Assembly: GCF_041295575.1 (NCBI RefSeq)
Contig: NZ_CP160452.1
Span: 496,001-560,000 of the forward strand
Direction: 5' to 3'
DNA length: 64,000 bases
Source: Sporosarcina pasteurii
GTDB lineage: Bacteria; Bacillota; Bacilli; Bacillales_A; Planococcaceae
Position numbers and translations under genes: made by a program
Notes under the pieces: model-generated
Database searches by the model: none
Seen by the model: the letters and a program-made list of their open reading frames with translations, nothing else
What the model was told of the DNA's origin: nothing
In this document: piece by piece, positions 61,396-64,000 of the stretch
Layout of the letters: every line of letters begins with the position of its first letter
How positions within the stretch are numbered: position 1 is the stretch's first letter

Positions 61396-62430
61396 ATTAA
61401 AAAAATCACGTACTTATCTGTTTGTATCCTTGTAGGGTTTACGGCATCATGGCTTGGTATTCCGGCAGGATGGTTGCTTGGTTCAATTGTGACAGGGATT
61501 TTATGGGGGGTATTGATTGGCGGCATACAGTTTGATCGAAAGCTATTTAAAATTGCGTTAGCTTTTGTCGCTGCGAGCATTGGATTAAGGCTAGATCCGA
61601 ATATTCTTATTCACATGAAGTCTTTACTTCTTCCGTTGTTTTTTACTATTTCTTTAACGCTTATGGCAGGCTATTTTTTAAGCGTCTTGTTGTATAAAAA
61701 ATCCAATTTAGATCCGATGACAGCGTTTTTTTGTTGTATTCCAGGGGGCGCTTCTGAGATTATTGGAATCAGTAGAGATTTCGGTGCGGATGACCGGATT
61801 GTTGCCGCATTCCATACAGTGCGTATGACCTTTTTTGTCCTCGTCATTCCGTTGATTGTGGTCACTTTAAATGCCGGATCTACTGCTGGGGCAGTGCTTG
61901 AAACGAAACAACTCGCCTTATCGCATTTATTATTTTTCCCAATCGTAGCTGTGCTGACATTGTTCCTAGATAAAAAACTGCGTATACCAGGCGGTACCCT
62001 GCTATTTTCGATTATCATTGGTTTTATACTTTCTTCATTTGTCCTAGAAATCCCAGATCCTCCCGCGTATCTATCCGGAATAGGACAAGCATTTATTGGT
62101 GGGCTGGTCGGCATCCGATTTGATAGACTCGTACTCTATCAATTATTAAAAGTAGGGAAAATAACAGTTGGGATCATGAGTATTTTCTTTGGTGTCAGTC
62201 TTTTAACAAGTGTGTTGTTCCATTATATGACGAAGCTCTCATTTTCCACTAGTTTAATTGGAATTGTTCCCGCGGGAGCTGCTGAAATGTCAGCGACAGC
62301 CATCGCATTAGATTTAAGCCCATCAGTCGTGGCAAGTTTACATATTGTTCGCGTCATATTGTTATTTCTTGCGTTGCCGCTATTTATTAAAATTTTTAAG
62401 ACGATTCATAAAGAACCGGTGAAAACGTAA
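61396..62430 (+). CDS. AbrB-family membrane protein with non-canonical start
   Basis: About 344 residues of two homologous halves, each with GIPAGWLLGSIVTGI / IPPGG-like segments: the AbrB duplication family of 9-10 helix membrane proteins. In frame, the open stretch begins after TGA at 61390 and has no ATG, GTG or TTG until TTG 61474, which would remove the first conserved helix (LSVCILVGFTASWLGIPAGW). AGGGTGGG lies eight bases before ATT 61396, so either ATT is the start or a one-base indel separates ATG 61389 (then ACT TAT TAA) from the body, next to an A7 tract. Likely a carboxylate-related membrane protein by context. Confidence 0.7.
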   Translation: MKKITYLSVCILVGFTASWLGIPAGWLLGSIVTGILWGVLIGGIQFDRKLFKIALAFVAASIGLRLDPNILIHMKSLLLPLFFTISLTLMAGYFLSVLLYKKSNLDPMTAFFCCIPGGASEIIGISRDFGADDRIVAAFHTVRMTFFVLVIPLIVVTLNAGSTAGAVLETKQLALSHLLFFPIVAVLTLFLDKKLRIPGGTLLFSIIIGFILSSFVLEIPDPPAYLSGIGQAFIGGLVGIRFDRLVLYQLLKVGKITVGIMSIFFGVSLLTSVLFHYMTKLSFSTSLIGIVPAGAAEMSATAIALDLSPSVVASLHIVRVILLFLALPLFIKIFKTIHKEPVKT

Positions 62431-62507
62431 AAGGTTTCACCTCTTTACTGGTTTTGAAGGATGTTAGAATGAAGGAATACGATAAAAAATGAAAAAATGG
62501 TGATGAC

Positions 62508-64000
62508 ATGTTTACAGGGACACTTCAACGAAAAATACTTGTCGTCGTCGTTTCTCTCATCACGCTTGTGATGATGCTTATGTTAGGACTCTTTATTTAT
62601 TTAGACTACAGCCGTACTTTTGACAGGACGAGAGATAACAGTTTACAAACTGCCAAGATGCTGTCTTATATGGATCCAGTGCAGGAGTCGATTACGATGC
62701 AAAATCACACGGACTTAACGCCATTTGTTGATTATTATCAATCCCAGTCGGGCGCGTCTTTTATTGTGGTGAAAGATAAGAGCGGTCAGATTTTAGCGCA
62801 CCCGAATCCGGAGAGAATCGGTGAAGTAACTGATTTTAAAGATGAATACACTGCGATTGTGTTTGGCGGTTATTATTCAGAAGTCTCGGCGGTGACAATG
62901 GGAAACGCAATTATTGGGGTATCCCCTGTTTATAATGATGACAATCAATTAGTCGGTACAGTGAAAGTCGGGTTTTTAACTGAAAAGTTAACTGAAGGAA
63001 TTATGGAGAGAGCTAAAAGATTGTTTCAATTTTCCCTCGTCATTTTTCTTGTTGCGATTCTTTCAAGTGTTTGGCTTGCGAGAATTATCCGTAAAGATAC
63101 ACTCGGCTTAGAGCCGCAACAAATTGCTTCTTTTTATAGTGAGCGGAAAGCAATTCTTTCTTCTATTAGTGAAGGCATTATTGCGATTGACGCTACGGGG
63201 CATATTACGCTAATGAATACAGCAGCGAGAGATATATTAGGATTGGCACATAGACATATTTCCGAGCCGATTCAATCAGTTATTCCAAGCTTCGAGCTGA
63301 CTGAACAATTGATGCATCAAGAAATCCGTCCCTCGTTTGAGTTGAACGTAAAAGATAAAATTTTAATTGTGACAACCGTCCCATTACGCAATGGGATGAA
63401 TCCAAAAGGCGCTGTCATCACTTTTAAAGACCGGACGGAAATGGTCGAGATGGTGAATCGATTGTTTGAAGTGAGCAAGTACTCGGAAAGTCTGCGGGCT
63501 CAAACGCATGAATTCACGAATAAGTTGTATAGGATCTCGGGTCTTCTTCAATTAGGGAATTATGACCAAGCCATCCACATGATTCAAGAAGAAATCGATG
63601 TTAATGAATATACAAACCGCCTTATATTTGAACAGATAAAAGATGCGAATGTTCAAGCCATTCTACTAGGTAAAATGGGCATGGCATCGGAAATGAAAGT
63701 ATCCTTTATTGTGGATGAAAATAGCAGTTTACAGAAATTACCTTCTTTTATCCGCACCGGAGATTTAACGATTATTATTGGCAATCTCATCGATAACGCG
63801 CTTGATGCAGTTTCTGCTCAAAATCAAGGAGAAGTTAATTTTTTTGCGCTGGATATAGGCGACGATATCATCATCGAGGTGACGGACAATGGGCCGGGAA
63901 TACCGTCCGATGCATTATATGAAGTATTTAACCAAGGATTTACGACGAAAGAAGAATCAGGTCATGGATTTGGTTTGGCGAATGTTCAGAAGATTGTCCG
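62508..64000 (+). CDS. CitA/DcuS-type sensor histidine kinase, C-terminus cut by window
   Basis: About 497 residues visible and running off the end. Two membrane helices (about 10-30 and 170-190) enclose a periplasmic-type PASTA/sCache sensor (residues 35-168, with IVVKDKSGQILAHPNPERIG). A cytoplasmic PAS domain (about 215-310) follows, then the H-box LRAQTHEFTNKLYRISGLLQL (His about 330), N-box IIIGNLIDNALDAV and G-boxes DNGPGIP and GHGFGLANV. This subfamily senses citrate, C4-dicarboxylates or similar acids outside the cell. Next to prpF-acnD it suggests sensing of an external tricarboxylate; the response regulator and a transporter should follow beyond the window. Confidence 0.9.
   Translation, partial: MFTGTLQRKILVVVVSLITLVMMLMLGLFIYLDYSRTFDRTRDNSLQTAKMLSYMDPVQESITMQNHTDLTPFVDYYQSQSGASFIVVKDKSGQILAHPNPERIGEVTDFKDEYTAIVFGGYYSEVSAVTMGNAIIGVSPVYNDDNQLVGTVKVGFLTEKLTEGIMERAKRLFQFSLVIFLVAILSSVWLARIIRKDTLGLEPQQIASFYSERKAILSSISEGIIAIDATGHITLMNTAARDILGLAHRHISEPIQSVIPSFELTEQLMHQEIRPSFELNVKDKILIVTTVPLRNGMNPKGAVITFKDRTEMVEMVNRLFEVSKYSESLRAQTHEFTNKLYRISGLLQLGNYDQAIHMIQEEIDVNEYTNRLIFEQIKDANVQAILLGKMGMASEMKVSFIVDENSSLQKLPSFIRTGDLTIIIGNLIDNALDAVSAQNQGEVNFFALDIGDDIIIEVTDNGPGIPSDALYEVFNQGFTTKEESGHGFGLANVQKIV

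Noticed and set aside
1..64000. CRISPR arrays, tRNA or rRNA genes, complete insertion sequences
   Set aside because: No regularly spaced direct repeats, no tRNA-like cloverleaf with a matching T-loop, no rRNA sequence and no transposase gene were seen. The only intact mobile element is the group II intron.

Overview
The window reads as a chromosomal segment of a Gram-positive Bacillota, order Bacillales. The gene content points to the Planococcaceae / Sporosarcina neighbourhood: a ComK homologue, the DUF1659/DUF2922 pair, PucR- and GntR-controlled catabolic clusters, LPXTG pili with class C sortases, Bacillus-type ribosome binding sites and many TTG/GTG starts. The genus is an inference from this content and was not tested by any search.

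Layout. (1) 1-15.4 kb is a surface-polysaccharide locus. A partial LCP ligase and an SGNH hydrolase lie on the minus strand. The plus-strand operon starts with the Wzz / tyrosine kinase / PHP phosphatase regulatory trio and a membrane 4,6-dehydratase. It continues with an AT-rich cassette: aminotransferase, GNAT acetyltransferase, initiating sugar transferase, GT4, Wzy, LicD, Wzx, TagD-like cytidylyltransferase, metallophosphoesterase and GalE. The set looks like Wzx/Wzy synthesis of a polymer that starts on a diamino-trideoxy (bacillosamine-type) sugar and may carry a phosphodiester-linked substituent. (2) 15.4-18.1 kb holds a gene remnant, a small zinc-ribbon protein and a thermonuclease lipoprotein. 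(3) 18.2-26.0 kb is a PucR-controlled catabolic cluster of proteins largely without assigned function: Asp/Glu/hydantoin-type racemase, OPT transporter, DUF917, DUF1177, AroM and a COG2309/M29-like protein. (4) 26-32.6 kb carries small unknowns, a butanediol-dehydrogenase-like gene behind unusual palindrome-containing promoters, a sigma-70 family factor, comK and a thermolysin-family protease.

(5) 33-39.6 kb is an accessory island. A HEPN-motif protein and a large P-loop ATPase with zinc-finger and winged-helix ends are transcribed divergently, and a group II intron sits in the region between them. This is the best candidate here for an undescribed (possibly defensive) system. (6) 39.9-43 kb holds DUF2922, DUF1659, a DUF4956 membrane protein with a VTC-type polyphosphate polymerase, and a helix-turn-helix protein. 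Two of these genes share a 50-bp promoter-like element. (7) 44.3-49.4 kb is a pilus operon of two LPXTG pilins and two class C sortases. (8) 49.4-53.2 kb has a NUMOD/HTH remnant, a VanZ-like protein and a sodium:solute symporter with an agmatinase-family ureohydrolase. (9) 53.4-64 kb has a decayed methylisocitrate lyase gene, a secreted PIG-L deacetylase, and a prpF-acnD-gntR operon behind a perfect 20-bp operator. It ends with an AbrB-family membrane protein lacking a canonical start and a CitA/DcuS-type sensor kinase cut by the window edge.

A family of short decayed repeats is scattered through the intergenic regions from 17.8 to 56.7 kb. No tRNA, rRNA or CRISPR array was seen.
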